From positions 1 to 38,114 of the forward strand of contig JAIUMH010000012.1 in the NCBI GenBank assembly GCA_022565635.1: a DNA stretch of 38,114 nt, read 5' to 3'. The notes under the pieces are model-generated. The model saw nothing but the letters and a program-made list of their open reading frames with translations, had not been told where the DNA came from and searched no databases. Positions 1 to 8,613 of the stretch are shown here, piece after piece (the stretch's first letter is position 1; the number at the start of each line of letters is the position of its first letter). The position numbers were made by a program, and so were the translations under genes. This stretch comes from Flavobacteriaceae bacterium (GTDB taxonomy: Bacteria > Bacteroidota > Bacteroidia > Flavobacteriales > Flavobacteriaceae).

Positions 1-629
1 CAAAAATAGAGGATTCTGAGGGCTTTTAAAAATTCGACTTTCGGATGCTAGTGACAGTTTTTAAGTGGATCAAAGTAAATTAATACAACAACTTTATACA
101 AAACTCTTTATTCCTAATAAAATAAGGAGAATTCATTTCATTTGTTGAGCCATTTTGTTTTATCATCTTTTTTTTCTAAAGTCACAAACAGATTGAAACA
201 TTATAGAGTTCTGTTGTAGTGATGCTTATACTGGAAATTTTATTTCATTACTTACAAACCTGAGTTCGACTATTCTCACTTTGTCAACCTACCTGCGTGC
301 GCTTGTCAGGCAGGAACTGTTTTAAATAGTAAAACACGAACTTTTTTATGAGGCAATATTTGGATATTGCGGACTAAAAAAGTAAAATAGATTACTGTTT
401 AAAACTGATTAATCTATTTTGTTCAATAAGAACATCCATTTACTGCGTTAATTTTTATCACGATAGCCTTGGCTATCCTTCAAAAAATTGCCTTGTAACT
501 GAATTTCCTTATTGATTTTGACTTTGTGATTATAATCAAACTCAGGTTACAAAAATAGCTTTTTAATTGAAAACATGATGTGAGTTGGAAAATGCTTAAA
601 TGTAAAAGCTCTTTGTTTATTTTGAACGT
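1..629. other. Gene-free left flank
   Basis: No open reading frame with coding character is visible on either strand. The stretch holds a dispersed GC-rich repeat (about 259-327), a hairpin GCAATAT/ATATTGC with a 4-base loop (353-370), and a near-perfect palindrome GATAGCC/GGCTATC with a 2-base loop (462-477). Neither hairpin is followed by a convincing T-run, so neither is called a terminator. The structured RNA candidate begins at the right edge of this stretch. Confidence 0.6.
259..327. repeat. Dispersed GC-rich repeat, copy A
   Basis: This copy closely matches 29133-29197. Both share the block TTCTCACTTTGTCAACCT, followed by an imperfect inverted repeat (ACCTGC ... GTCAGGCAGG) and then GTTTTAAA. 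The GC-rich arms stand out against very AT-rich surroundings. Related but more diverged palindromes occur at 25953-25983 and 37966-38034. All four copies lie between genes. It resembles a REP-like or small mobile palindromic element; the family assignment is inference. Confidence 0.7.
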
Positions 630-789
630 GAACCCCTAGCCCTGATGGAGGTGGCATCCCCAAATAAAAAAGCCATTAGATTTTTAAGTGGAAAAAAGCG
701 ACCGGGAGGAAGCTCTTTTTACGCCTAAAAATCTTGGCTTTTGAGTTTGGGATAGAGCCGAGAGCAGGTTCCCGGCTCCTGATTTTTTT
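630..789 (+). ncRNA. Candidate structured small RNA, rod-like (6S-type?) with terminator
   Basis: The sequence folds into a long rod. A closing helix pairs 630-634 (GAACC) with 767-771 (GGTTC), and a large internal loop follows. A second helix pairs 653-664 with 746-759 around small bulges. A third pairs 670-675 with 735-740 and 678-686 with 726-734. An apical hairpin pairs about 692-699 with 712-720. Near the end, GAGCCG (755-760) can alternatively pair with CGGCTC (773-778), followed by seven T at 783-789, which would act as an intrinsic terminator. A weak -7-like box (TTATTTTG, 617-624) would place the start near 631. The terminator overlaps the stop of the convergent peptidase gene. The rod shape with a big internal loop resembles 6S RNA, and Flavobacteria have lineage-specific RNA families of this kind. 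The family name is inference; the fold is visible. Confidence 0.6.
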
Positions 790-2953
790 AGTTTTTACCA
801 AAAATCCACCAACCTTTTTTCTTCTTTTTTTCAACTTCTTGTTCAGTTGAGTTGGCTTTTGGGTGTACTAAATTCATTTCTTCTATTAAATGACCCGCAT
901 TTCCAAATTTATCAATGATAAACAGGATGTAGCGGGCATCTACCATGATGTTTCTACAGATTTCTGGGTCGTAATATAAATCTGACATGGTACCTTCCCA
1001 AACGCGGTCAAAATTGAGTCCGATTAGATTTCCGTGGGCGTCTATAGCGGGACTTCCAGAATTTCCACCAGTGGTTTGATTAGTGCCAATAAAACCTATA
1101 GGCATTTTTCCGTTGGCATCTGCATAAGCTCCAAAGTCCTTATTTTCTTGTAACTCAATTAATTTTTGTGGCACATCAAATTCATAATCGCCCGGCACGT
1201 ATTTTTCCAAAACTCCTTCTAAGTAGGTAACGTGGTTGTAATATACGGCATCTCTGGGTTGGTAGCCGTTAACTTGGCCGTAGGTTACGCGTAAAGTAGA
1301 ATTGGCATCAGGAAAATATCTTTCTTCTGGCAAGACCTCCATCATGGCCGTCATGTAGATTTTTTGAGTTTCTGCAATTTCTGATTGTATGCGTTGGTAA
1401 TTGGGGTTGAGAATTTGGTAAAACTCTGTAATGTAGTCTTCGGCAAATTGATATAATGGATCTGTTTCAATAGCTTTTACTACTTTATCTACATCTCCAC
1501 TTAAAGCTTCTATTGCCATTTTTTGATTAGTGAAAATTGTGTTTTTGTATAGTTTTTCAATTTGTTTTGTGCTTACTTGTTCATCATACAAAGGGAAAAT
1601 ATTTTCTGCTACTTTTTGATCTACGTATGCATTAAAGTTTTTGTAAACACGCTCTAACATTGGGATAATATTAGCTTGGGCTTGTTGAAATTGATTTTCT
1701 CCTTGATTTGCACTTTGCTTGAGTTGGTAAAGCCTAAAAGAAATTTGAAGCAACTCTGTATTGGTAAAAAAGACTTCTAAAAAGTTAGAGCGTTTCACTG
1801 CAAAGGGTTCAAATTCTTGGTATTGTGCTTCAAAAATAGAAAGCAAATTACCGTAGGCTTCTTGCTTTCCTTGCGCTTTAACGGCTTGCATAAAGCGTTT
1901 TTCAAAATCTTTTTTGGTTTGAATAGCACCACTTTTTTCAATGCCTAAATTTTCTCCTTTCCACTTTTTCCAATAATTAGCAATTCTTGCTTGCTTAGAG
2001 GCATATTGAATTCTAATTTGGTCATCTTGTTGCATAAATGCATCAATCTGTTCTAATGCTTTCTCTCTAATTTCTATATTGCTTGGATTAATTTTTTGGG
2101 TGATTTGCTCTACAGCAACCGCAGGTAAATACTGGTTAGTTCTTCCTGGAAATCCAAAAACAAGGGTAAAATCATCTTCTTCTACGCCATCTAAGGATAT
2201 TGGAAGGGAGTGTTTAGGTTGATAAGGAACGTTATCTTCACTGTATTTGGCTGGCTTATTGTCTTTATCGGCATAAATTCTAAACACTGCAAAATCACCT
2301 GTATGTCTTGGCCATACCCAGTTATCTGTATCTGAACCAAATTTACCAATGCTTGAAGGAGGCGCACCAACCAATCTTACATCTTCGTATTTTTCAGTAA
2401 TGAATAGGAAATACTGATTTCCTGCGTAGAAGGATTTTACGTTGGCTTCTTGCCAAAGTTCTTTATCAGCTTGATTGATTAATTCGGCTTGTTTTTGGTC
2501 TAAAGCCGCTTGTTTTTCTCTTAAGTCCATGTCCTCAGAAATAACTGAAAGCATTTCTTCAGTTACCTCTTCAATGCGAATAATGAATCGGGCATAGAGA
2601 TTTTCATTGGGTAATTCTTCTTCTAAAGACATGGCCCAAAATCCGTTTTTTAGGTAGTCGTTTTCTAAGCTAGAATGCGATTGTATTTGTCCGAAGCCAC
2701 AGTGATGATTGGTAAGTAGAAGGCCTTGGTCTGAAATAACTTCTCCAGTACAACCACCGTTAAAATGCACAATGGCGTCTTTTAGGCTAGAATTATTAGC
2801 ATCATAAATATCTTGTGCAGTAATTTTAGCACCAAGATTTTTCATTTCAGTTTCATTTTGTCCTTCTAAAAGCGAAGGAACCCACATTCCTCCTTGCTGA
2901 GCAAAAATGGGAAATGCAATGAAGAGTAGTAAAAATTTTATGTTTTTAATCAT
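788..2953 (-). CDS. dpp11: S46 family dipeptidyl peptidase, DPP11-type
   Basis: This is an exported serine dipeptidyl peptidase of family S46 (DPP7/DPP11), which removes dipeptides from the N-termini of peptides in the periplasm. A signal peptide covers residues 1-18, ending FAQQ. The triad fits the family spacing: His84 in TNHHCG, Asp220 in WPRHTGDF, and Ser632 in GGNSGSP. Arg650 lies in NFDRVW, 18 residues after the catalytic Ser. In Porphyromonas DPP11 the equivalent Arg673 gives specificity for Asp/Glu at P1, whereas DPP7 has Gly there, so acidic specificity is inferred. The length of 721 residues is normal. The C-terminus carries a run of five lysines followed by GWW. It lies 43 bases downstream of purD on the same strand, and no separate promoter is obvious. 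Confidence 0.93.
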   Translation of the reverse strand: MIKNIKFLLLFIAFPIFAQQGGMWVPSLLEGQNETEMKNLGAKITAQDIYDANNSSLKDAIVHFNGGCTGEVISDQGLLLTNHHCGFGQIQSHSSLENDYLKNGFWAMSLEEELPNENLYARFIIRIEEVTEEMLSVISEDMDLREKQAALDQKQAELINQADKELWQEANVKSFYAGNQYFLFITEKYEDVRLVGAPPSSIGKFGSDTDNWVWPRHTGDFAVFRIYADKDNKPAKYSEDNVPYQPKHSLPISLDGVEEDDFTLVFGFPGRTNQYLPAVAVEQITQKINPSNIEIREKALEQIDAFMQQDDQIRIQYASKQARIANYWKKWKGENLGIEKSGAIQTKKDFEKRFMQAVKAQGKQEAYGNLLSIFEAQYQEFEPFAVKRSNFLEVFFTNTELLQISFRLYQLKQSANQGENQFQQAQANIIPMLERVYKNFNAYVDQKVAENIFPLYDEQVSTKQIEKLYKNTIFTNQKMAIEALSGDVDKVVKAIETDPLYQFAEDYITEFYQILNPNYQRIQSEIAETQKIYMTAMMEVLPEERYFPDANSTLRVTYGQVNGYQPRDAVYYNHVTYLEGVLEKYVPGDYEFDVPQKLIELQENKDFGAYADANGKMPIGFIGTNQTTGGNSGSPAIDAHGNLIGLNFDRVWEGTMSDLYYDPEICRNIMVDARYILFIIDKFGNAGHLIEEMNLVHPKANSTEQEVEKKKKKGWWIFGKN

Positions 2954-2996
2954 TTTATTGAATTTAATAGAGTTTTATAAAGCTATTATTTTTGAA

Positions 2997-4286
2997 TTAA
3001 TTGATGAATTCTTCAAGGTCTTTGCCTAAGTCAGTTCGGTAATATTTTCCTTCAAAGTCAATTATTTTTCCGTATTTATAACTGATTTTGAGCGCATCTT
3101 TAAAGTCATTTCCAACAGCTGTTATGGCCAAAACTCTTCCACCGTTGGTTAAAATTTGATTTCCATCAGCTTTAGTTCCTGCATGAAAAACAATAGCGTC
3201 ATTGCCCACTTGGTCTAGGCCGGTAATATTTTTACCTTTTTCATAAGCTTCAGGATAGCCTCCAGAAACCAGCATTAATGTTGTTGCTGAAGAGGGGCTA
3301 ATCTGAAGATTAATTTGATTGAGTTTTTGTTCTTTAAGAGCGCTTAATGCTTCTAATAAATCAGATTCAATTCTAGGTAGAACAACTTCTGTTTCTGGGT
3401 CGCCCATACGTACATTATACTCAATTACTTTAGCTTTATCTCCAACCTTCATAAGTCCAATAAAAACAAAGCCTTTATAGTTGATGTTTTCTTTTTGAAG
3501 TCCATGTATTGTGGGTTGAACAATATCTTCTTCCACGTGTTTCATGAAATTTTCATCGGCAAAAGGTACGGGTGAAATAGCTCCCATTCCTCCGGTATTT
3601 AAACCTGTATCGCCTTCACCAATACGCTTATAATCTTTGGCGTTAGGTAGAATTTTATAGTTTTTACCGTCGGTTAGCACAAAAACACTTAATTCTATTC
3701 CATCTAAAAATTCTTCGATCACTACTTTAGAAGAAGCTTCTCCAAATTTTTGTTGGGTAAGCATTTCATCTAATGCATTTTCAGCTTCTTTTAAATCTTC
3801 TATAATTAAAACACCTTTTCCTGCGGCTAAACCATCCGCTTTTAAAACGTAGGGAGGTTTAAGTTGCGTTAAAAATTTTTTAGCTTCATTTACCTGAGAT
3901 GCATTAAAACTTTGATAAGCGGCTGTTGGTATTTGATGATTTTGCATAAATTCTTTAGCGCGTTCTTTACTGCCTTCTAATCTAGCTCCTTCTTTAGATG
4001 GTCCAATTAAATGAACATGTTGAAGTGCTTTGTCACTGGCAAAAAAATCTTGAATCCCATTTACAAGTGGATCTTCTGGGCCAACAATTAACATTTCAAT
4101 TTGGTGAGTTATAACTAAATCTTTTACTTGGTCAAAATCATTAGGGTTAACAGTGAGATTGGTAGCTAAATTGGCTGTGCCTGCATTTCCAGGAGCAACA
4201 AATAGTTTTTTACATTGTTTACTTTGTGCAATTTTATATGCTAAGGCGTGTTCTCTGCCGCCGCTTCCTAAAATTAAAATATTCAT
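2997..4286 (-). CDS. purD: Phosphoribosylamine--glycine ligase (GAR synthetase)
   Basis: This cytoplasmic enzyme joins glycine to 5-phosphoribosylamine using ATP, the second step of de novo purine synthesis. The N-terminus GSGGREHALA is the classic PurD opening. The ATP-grasp part is recognised by VLKADGLAAGKGV (about residue 150) and by the metal-binding segment EYNVRMGDPETEVVLPR. The length of 429 residues matches the family. The start has a candidate -7 box at 4310-4317 on the minus strand. The gene is divergent from the adenylate-forming enzyme at 4358. The dpp11 gene follows after 43 bases and may be co-transcribed. Confidence 0.97.
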   Translation of the reverse strand: MNILILGSGGREHALAYKIAQSKQCKKLFVAPGNAGTANLATNLTVNPNDFDQVKDLVITHQIEMLIVGPEDPLVNGIQDFFASDKALQHVHLIGPSKEGARLEGSKERAKEFMQNHQIPTAAYQSFNASQVNEAKKFLTQLKPPYVLKADGLAAGKGVLIIEDLKEAENALDEMLTQQKFGEASSKVVIEEFLDGIELSVFVLTDGKNYKILPNAKDYKRIGEGDTGLNTGGMGAISPVPFADENFMKHVEEDIVQPTIHGLQKENINYKGFVFIGLMKVGDKAKVIEYNVRMGDPETEVVLPRIESDLLEALSALKEQKLNQINLQISPSSATTLMLVSGGYPEAYEKGKNITGLDQVGNDAIVFHAGTKADGNQILTNGGRVLAITAVGNDFKDALKISYKYGKIIDFEGKYYRTDLGKDLEEFIN

Positions 4287-4309
4287 TTCTAAAGTGTTTT
4301 TTGATGCTT

Positions 4310-4317
4310 CAAAAATA
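4310..4317 (-). promoter_or_regulatory. -7 box for purD
   Basis: On the minus strand this reads TATTTTTG, matching the Bacteroidota -7 consensus TAnnTTTG. It predicts a start near 4303, giving a leader of about 17 bases before the purD ATG at 4286. The -33 TTG is not clear: CAA at 4343 is 25 bases away. Confidence 0.5.
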
Positions 4318-4357
4318 ATTGTTTGTAAATTGCTACCCTAATCAAAATGAAATTAAA

Positions 4358-5677
4358 TTGAATACCTTTGAGCAAGTTTTGAAATGGAAAAAATTTCCCA
4401 TAGATCAAGCTAAAATTGATTACCGTCAAATTTTTTCAAATTTCCTCTCTAATCCTGCTAAGTACAGAGAAAAATCGCGCTGGGAGATTTTTAAATACCA
4501 TTGTCAAAACACAGAATTTTATCAAGATTTTTTACCAAAGGAAGCGTTTTCTTCTTGGGAAAATATTCCGGTAATGACTAAGTTTGATTTACAAACTCCT
4601 TTAGAAAAGCGAATTTCATCTAACTTTTTAATGAAGGATTTGTTTGTGAATAAGACATCCGGATCTAGTGGACACCCATTTATTTTTGCCAAAGACAAAT
4701 ACGCACATGCCTTAACTTGGGCTCATATTATTCAGTTGTATAGGGGATTGGATATTGTTATAGGTAAATCTCTTGAAGCTCGATTTTATGGGATTCCTAA
4801 AGATTTTATGGGTTTTCAGAAAGAACGATTAAAAGATAAATTTGCCAGGCGTTATAGATTTGATATTTTTGATTTATCTGAGGATAATTTATATAGTTTT
4901 TTGAAATTATTTCAAACCAAAAAATTTGAAATCATTTATGGTTATACAAGTTCTATTGTTCGTTTTGCTAAGTTTTTAAAACGAAAAAATATTGTTTTGA
5001 AAACTATTTGTCCAAGCTTAAAGGTTGCAATTACCACAAGTGAAATGCTATTTCCTGAAGATTTTGTTTTACTAAAAAATCAATTTGGAGTGCCTATAAT
5101 TAACGAATATGGTGCAAGCGAATTAGGGGTTATTGCTTTTGCTGATTCCACTGGAAAAATGTGGCTTAATGAATCAACTTTATACACTGAAGCAGTAGAT
5201 GAAAAAGGAAAACCTTTACCCTCCGGTGAAGCTGGTCAACTCTTAGTTACTTCCTTACATAATAAAGCACATCCTTTTATCCGTTATAAAATTGGAGATA
5301 TTGGTAGCATAGAAATAGATGCTAAAACAGGTCGACGTTTTTTAGCTGAGTTAGTGGGAAGGACTAATCAATTTGCACAATTACCAAGCGGAAAAACAAT
5401 ACCTGCGCTTAGTTTTTACTATGTTACTAAATCGGTTATTGAAGATGATGGAAAGGTTCAGGAAATTAAAGTGACCCAAGAAAAAATAAATAGTTTTACA
5501 ATAGAATATGTAAGTGAACAGGAACTGGATGAACATCAAAAAAATCAAATTTCTAAGGCTATTAATCAGTACTTAGAGCCAGGGTTGAACTTGGCTTTTG
5601 TTCGAAAAACTGAATTGGAGAGAAGCAAAAGTGGTAAATTAAAGCAGTTTGTAAGCAAAGTAGGGAGTGTGAATTAA
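4358..5677 (+). CDS. Phenylacetate-CoA ligase-like adenylate-forming enzyme
   Basis: The protein belongs to the PaaK/CapK group of AMP-binding enzymes, which activate a carboxylate with ATP; the substrate is unknown. Motifs in order are TSGSSGHPF (the phosphate-binding loop), NEYGASELG (the core A5-type motif), RYKIGDIG (the A7/A8 region), ELVGRTNQF, and a C-terminal RSKSGKLKQF with the A10-type lysine. No in-frame ATG exists before VMTKFDLQ, over 80 residues in. The chosen start is TTG at 4358, giving MNTFEQVLKW, because this opening resembles relatives, which begin just before a K..FPI..AK segment. TTG at 4319 or 4379 are alternatives. A TAnnTTTG sequence at 4363-4370 could support the last. 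The gene is divergent from purD. It has 439 residues from 4358. Confidence 0.85.
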   Translation: MNTFEQVLKWKKFPIDQAKIDYRQIFSNFLSNPAKYREKSRWEIFKYHCQNTEFYQDFLPKEAFSSWENIPVMTKFDLQTPLEKRISSNFLMKDLFVNKTSGSSGHPFIFAKDKYAHALTWAHIIQLYRGLDIVIGKSLEARFYGIPKDFMGFQKERLKDKFARRYRFDIFDLSEDNLYSFLKLFQTKKFEIIYGYTSSIVRFAKFLKRKNIVLKTICPSLKVAITTSEMLFPEDFVLLKNQFGVPIINEYGASELGVIAFADSTGKMWLNESTLYTEAVDEKGKPLPSGEAGQLLVTSLHNKAHPFIRYKIGDIGSIEIDAKTGRRFLAELVGRTNQFAQLPSGKTIPALSFYYVTKSVIEDDGKVQEIKVTQEKINSFTIEYVSEQELDEHQKNQISKAINQYLEPGLNLAFVRKTELERSKSGKLKQFVSKVGSVN

Positions 5678-5769
5678 GCCTGTGCCAATTCAAAGCGCAC
5701 AATTTATCACTGTTTATACCAGTAATTTCAATTGTTAAATGGTATTATTTAAGTTCTTGTAATTGAAAG

Positions 5770-5805
5770 AAACCCTGTTATCTAAGTGAAGATAACAGGG
5801 TTTTT
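5770..5805. terminator. Bidirectional terminator
   Basis: A perfect 14-bp stem (AAACCCTGTTATCT at 5770-5783, AGATAACAGGGTTT at 5790-5803) encloses a 6-base loop, with a T-run on the plus strand and an A-rich left flank. It sits between the convergent ligase-like gene and the S8 protease and probably stops both. Confidence 0.88.
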
Positions 5806-5830
5806 AAGTTACAGAAAGAATACTGTTTTT

Positions 5831-7504
5831 TTAGTATTCCTTTGCTAAAATTAATGCGTTATATAAGTTTGCGAATTTTCCAGAAACAGAAAGACTTTTA
5901 AAAGGTCTTTTATCTGAAGCGTCTCCACCAACAATTACATCACCGTTATACGTTAATCCACTTTCCATAATGATCTCTTTTACTTGAGCTGCAGAAAGTT
6001 TTGGATAGTATGAACGAATTAAAGCAGCAATACCAGCAACACTTGGAGCGGCCATTGAAGTTCCTTGCAAGAATTCATATTCGTTTAAAGGCGTAGAAGA
6101 ATAAATTTGAGATCCAGGGGCAAATATGTCAACCGATTTTTTTCCGTAGTTAGAAAAACTAGAAACCATTTTTTCTCCGTAATTAGGAGTAATTGAGCCT
6201 ACATTTAAGAAGTTGCTTACAATTTCTTCTGGGTTCTCTGGTGTTTGATCATTTGGATAAACACGTACCTCATCTAAGTCTAAAGCGTCATTACCTGCTG
6301 CGTTTACAATTAACACATCATTTTGGTCTGCATAACGCAACGCATCTTCAACAACTTCTGGATACGGAGAGAAATATTTCCCAAAACTTGTATTGATTAC
6401 TTTAGCGCCGTTGTCAACAGCATAACGTAATGCATTAGCAATATCTTTGTCATACTCATCACCATCTGGCACTGCTCTAACCGACATGATTTCAGCATTA
6501 TGCGCAATTCCTCTTAGCCCAATGTCATTGTAACGGTCTGCAGCTATAATTCCAGCCACGTGAGTTCCGTGTTTGGCATCTTCTTTTTTAGGGTCTGGTC
6601 CAGCTACTTGGTTGTTTCCGTAAACAGTAATTGAAAAATCATTTTCATCATCACCTAATTTTTCTGCTCTTGCATTTAAGTCAACATTAAAATGAGAATC
6701 AATTCTTCCTCCAAAGTAATTGATAGCCTCTCCTAATTGACTTTCAACATCATCTAAGTCATCTCCAACATTATCCATGAAGTTAAGTAAAAAAGCTTTT
6801 TGTTCTTTTAATTCATCTGTTTCAGATTTAAAGCTTCTTAACTCTGCTTTGGTAAATTGATCCATCCCCATTGCCTCTGCAAGGTTAGCTCTGGTTTGTT
6901 GAATATTATTAAGCATATTTTCATAACCCATTTTTTGGGCATTAGATTTGCCTTTTTCTTGTTGCAATTCTTCTTTGGCCTTTACATATAAATCAAACCA
7001 TTTTAGGTCTTCTTCTGCAACATCAGCTCTTTCAATATTATCAAATTGATCTTTGTAATCGCGATAAATACGCGTGTACTCCATGTTCTCTTCAACAATA
7101 TCGCCTAAAAAGTTCCACCCATAAATGTCATCAACGTAGCCGTTTCCGTCATCGTCTTTTCCGTTTTCTGTTTCTTTAGGATTTACCCACATCACAGAAG
7201 CTAAATCTTCATGTTCGTTATCAATACCACTATCAACAACAGCAACAATAACTTTTTTTCCTTCTTGATCGCGAATAATTTCCTGGTAAGCACGGTCAAC
7301 ACTCATGCCAGGAATGGTGTCTGTAAGTAAATCTGCAGAAGACCAATGCTTAAGTTGTTCCTCTTCAACTTTAGCTTTTTTCTTCAAGCTAGAATCTGCT
7401 TTAATGGGGTTAGCATCAAATTTTAATTTAGGGCTACAACTAGCCAAAATTAATCCACTTACTGCTAAAATTGATAATTTTTTTAATGCTCTGTTTTCTT
7501 TCAT
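5831..7504 (-). CDS. S8 (subtilisin-like) serine protease, lipoprotein
   Basis: This is a membrane-anchored subtilase. Residues 1-23 are a lipoprotein signal ending in the lipobox LASC, with Cys23 as the lipidation site. The triad is Asp91 (VAVVDSGID), His312 (HGTHVAG) and Ser483 (GTSMAAPS). The oxyanion region NAAGND lies between the last two. The distance from Asp to His is about 220 residues, while typical subtilisins have about 30-40. The extra stretch (about 140-300) is highly charged and predicted mostly helical, including QQEKGKSNAQKMG and ELRSFKSETDELKEQK. Such insertions occur in Bacteroidota S8 lipoproteins, but the role here is unknown. There is no C-terminal secretion domain. It lies 77 bases downstream of the MBL hydrolase gene and has its own candidate -7 box. 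Confidence 0.94.
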   Translation of the reverse strand: MKENRALKKLSILAVSGLILASCSPKLKFDANPIKADSSLKKKAKVEEEQLKHWSSADLLTDTIPGMSVDRAYQEIIRDQEGKKVIVAVVDSGIDNEHEDLASVMWVNPKETENGKDDDGNGYVDDIYGWNFLGDIVEENMEYTRIYRDYKDQFDNIERADVAEEDLKWFDLYVKAKEELQQEKGKSNAQKMGYENMLNNIQQTRANLAEAMGMDQFTKAELRSFKSETDELKEQKAFLLNFMDNVGDDLDDVESQLGEAINYFGGRIDSHFNVDLNARAEKLGDDENDFSITVYGNNQVAGPDPKKEDAKHGTHVAGIIAADRYNDIGLRGIAHNAEIMSVRAVPDGDEYDKDIANALRYAVDNGAKVINTSFGKYFSPYPEVVEDALRYADQNDVLIVNAAGNDALDLDEVRVYPNDQTPENPEEIVSNFLNVGSITPNYGEKMVSSFSNYGKKSVDIFAPGSQIYSSTPLNEYEFLQGTSMAAPSVAGIAALIRSYYPKLSAAQVKEIIMESGLTYNGDVIVGGDASDKRPFKSLSVSGKFANLYNALILAKEY

Positions 7505-7541
7505 CTGTTTATTATATTAATTGTAGTCATTTTTGGAGTTT

Positions 7542-7549
7542 CAAACCTA
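7542..7549 (-). promoter_or_regulatory. -7 box for the S8 protease gene
   Basis: The minus strand reads TAGGTTTG, matching TAnnTTTG. The inferred start is near 7535, 30 bases before the ATG. No clear -33 element is seen. Confidence 0.4.
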
Positions 7550-7581
7550 TTTCAGTTCAAACCCTTTTCTTAAATATTTAT

Positions 7582-8442
7582 TTACTCATTAAAGAGCTCG
7601 TCAAAAGTATAAACTTTATTTAATCTTGGGCCTTTTTCTGTCATCTTTAAATCAATAACTTCATTGTGTGCATCATGTTCTAAAAATAGATAATACTTCT
7701 CGTTCACTGCCTCGTTTAAAAAATTCTTTTTTTCATCAAGGGTCAACAAAGGCCTTGTGTCGTAGCCCATTACATAAGGCAAAGGAATATGCCCAGCAGT
7801 AGGGAGTAAATCAGCTGCAAAAACTAATTTTTTGCCTTGATAAGTAATTATAGGAATCATCTGTTTATCGGTGTGTCCATCCACAAAAAGGACTTCAAAA
7901 TTAAGTTCATCATAAAACTCTCTTTTTCCATTTCTTTCTAAAAAGCTTAGCTGCCCAGATTCTTGCATAGGAATTAAATTTTCCTTTAAAAATGAAGCTT
8001 TTTCTCTAGCATTAGGTTTTGTAGCCCAATCCCAATGTTCTTTATTGGTCCAGAATTTTGCATTTTTAAAAGCGGGTTCATAGCCTGTTTTATCTTTATT
8101 CCATTGAATACTTCCTCCGCAATGGTCAAAATGAAGGTGGGTCATAAAAACATCTGTTATATCGTCTGGATGAAAACCTTTATTTTTTAGAGATTTTTCT
8201 AAGCTATGATTTCCCCATCGGTGGTAGTGGCTAAAAAACTTATCACTTTGTTTATTGCCTAAGCCTGTGTCAATTAAAATCAATTTATTTCCATCTTCAA
8301 TGAGCAAACTTGTTGCGGCCATGTCAATTAAATTGTTATGATCAGCTGGGTTGGTTCTTTGCCAAAGGCTTTTAGGAACCACGCCAAACATAGCGCCCCC
8401 GTCTAATTTAAAATTTCCAGTCTCAATGCTGTGTAATTTCAT
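7582..8442 (-). CDS. MBL-fold metallo-hydrolase
   Basis: This is a metallo-beta-lactamase-fold hydrolase with a probable dinuclear zinc site. The signature THLHFDHCGG gives His102, His104, Asp106 and His107, counted from the start used here. Later ligands are likely His in VDGHTDKQM and in LEHDAHNEV. The layout is closest to the lactonase/methyl-parathion-hydrolase-like branch; the substrate cannot be told. The reading frame continues upstream to 8478, but the start at 8442 (MKLHSIETGNF) is preferred, because a -7 box at 8476-8483 would place transcription near 8469, inside the longer version. It has 286 residues and no signal peptide. It is divergent from the broken antiporter. Confidence 0.9.
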   Translation of the reverse strand: MKLHSIETGNFKLDGGAMFGVVPKSLWQRTNPADHNNLIDMAATSLLIEDGNKLILIDTGLGNKQSDKFFSHYHRWGNHSLEKSLKNKGFHPDDITDVFMTHLHFDHCGGSIQWNKDKTGYEPAFKNAKFWTNKEHWDWATKPNAREKASFLKENLIPMQESGQLSFLERNGKREFYDELNFEVLFVDGHTDKQMIPIITYQGKKLVFAADLLPTAGHIPLPYVMGYDTRPLLTLDEKKNFLNEAVNEKYYLFLEHDAHNEVIDLKMTEKGPRLNKVYTFDELFNE

Positions 8443-8475
8443 AGGTGTTGTTTTTTTGATTTTATAATCTAAGCC

Positions 8476-8483
8476 CAAATTTA
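8476..8483 (-). promoter_or_regulatory. -7 box for the MBL hydrolase gene
   Basis: The minus strand reads TAAATTTG, a full match to TAnnTTTG. It implies a start near 8469 and so supports translation from 8442 rather than 8478. The -33 element is unclear. Confidence 0.45.
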
Positions 8484-8613
8484 TCCAAAATAAGCAACAA
8501 AATTGGTGTCATCTGTCTAAAATTTAATATTAATGCAAATTATAAAAGAATATGATGTAATGTTTTACAATTGCTTTAATTGTAGTATTTTTAACAACAG
8601 AAGATAAAAATAA

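Noticed and set aside
8445-8478. Upstream start for the MBL hydrolase
   Set aside because: A TAnnTTTG -7 box overlaps this start, so it would lie before the transcript begins; the extra residues GLDYKIKKTTP are not family-like.
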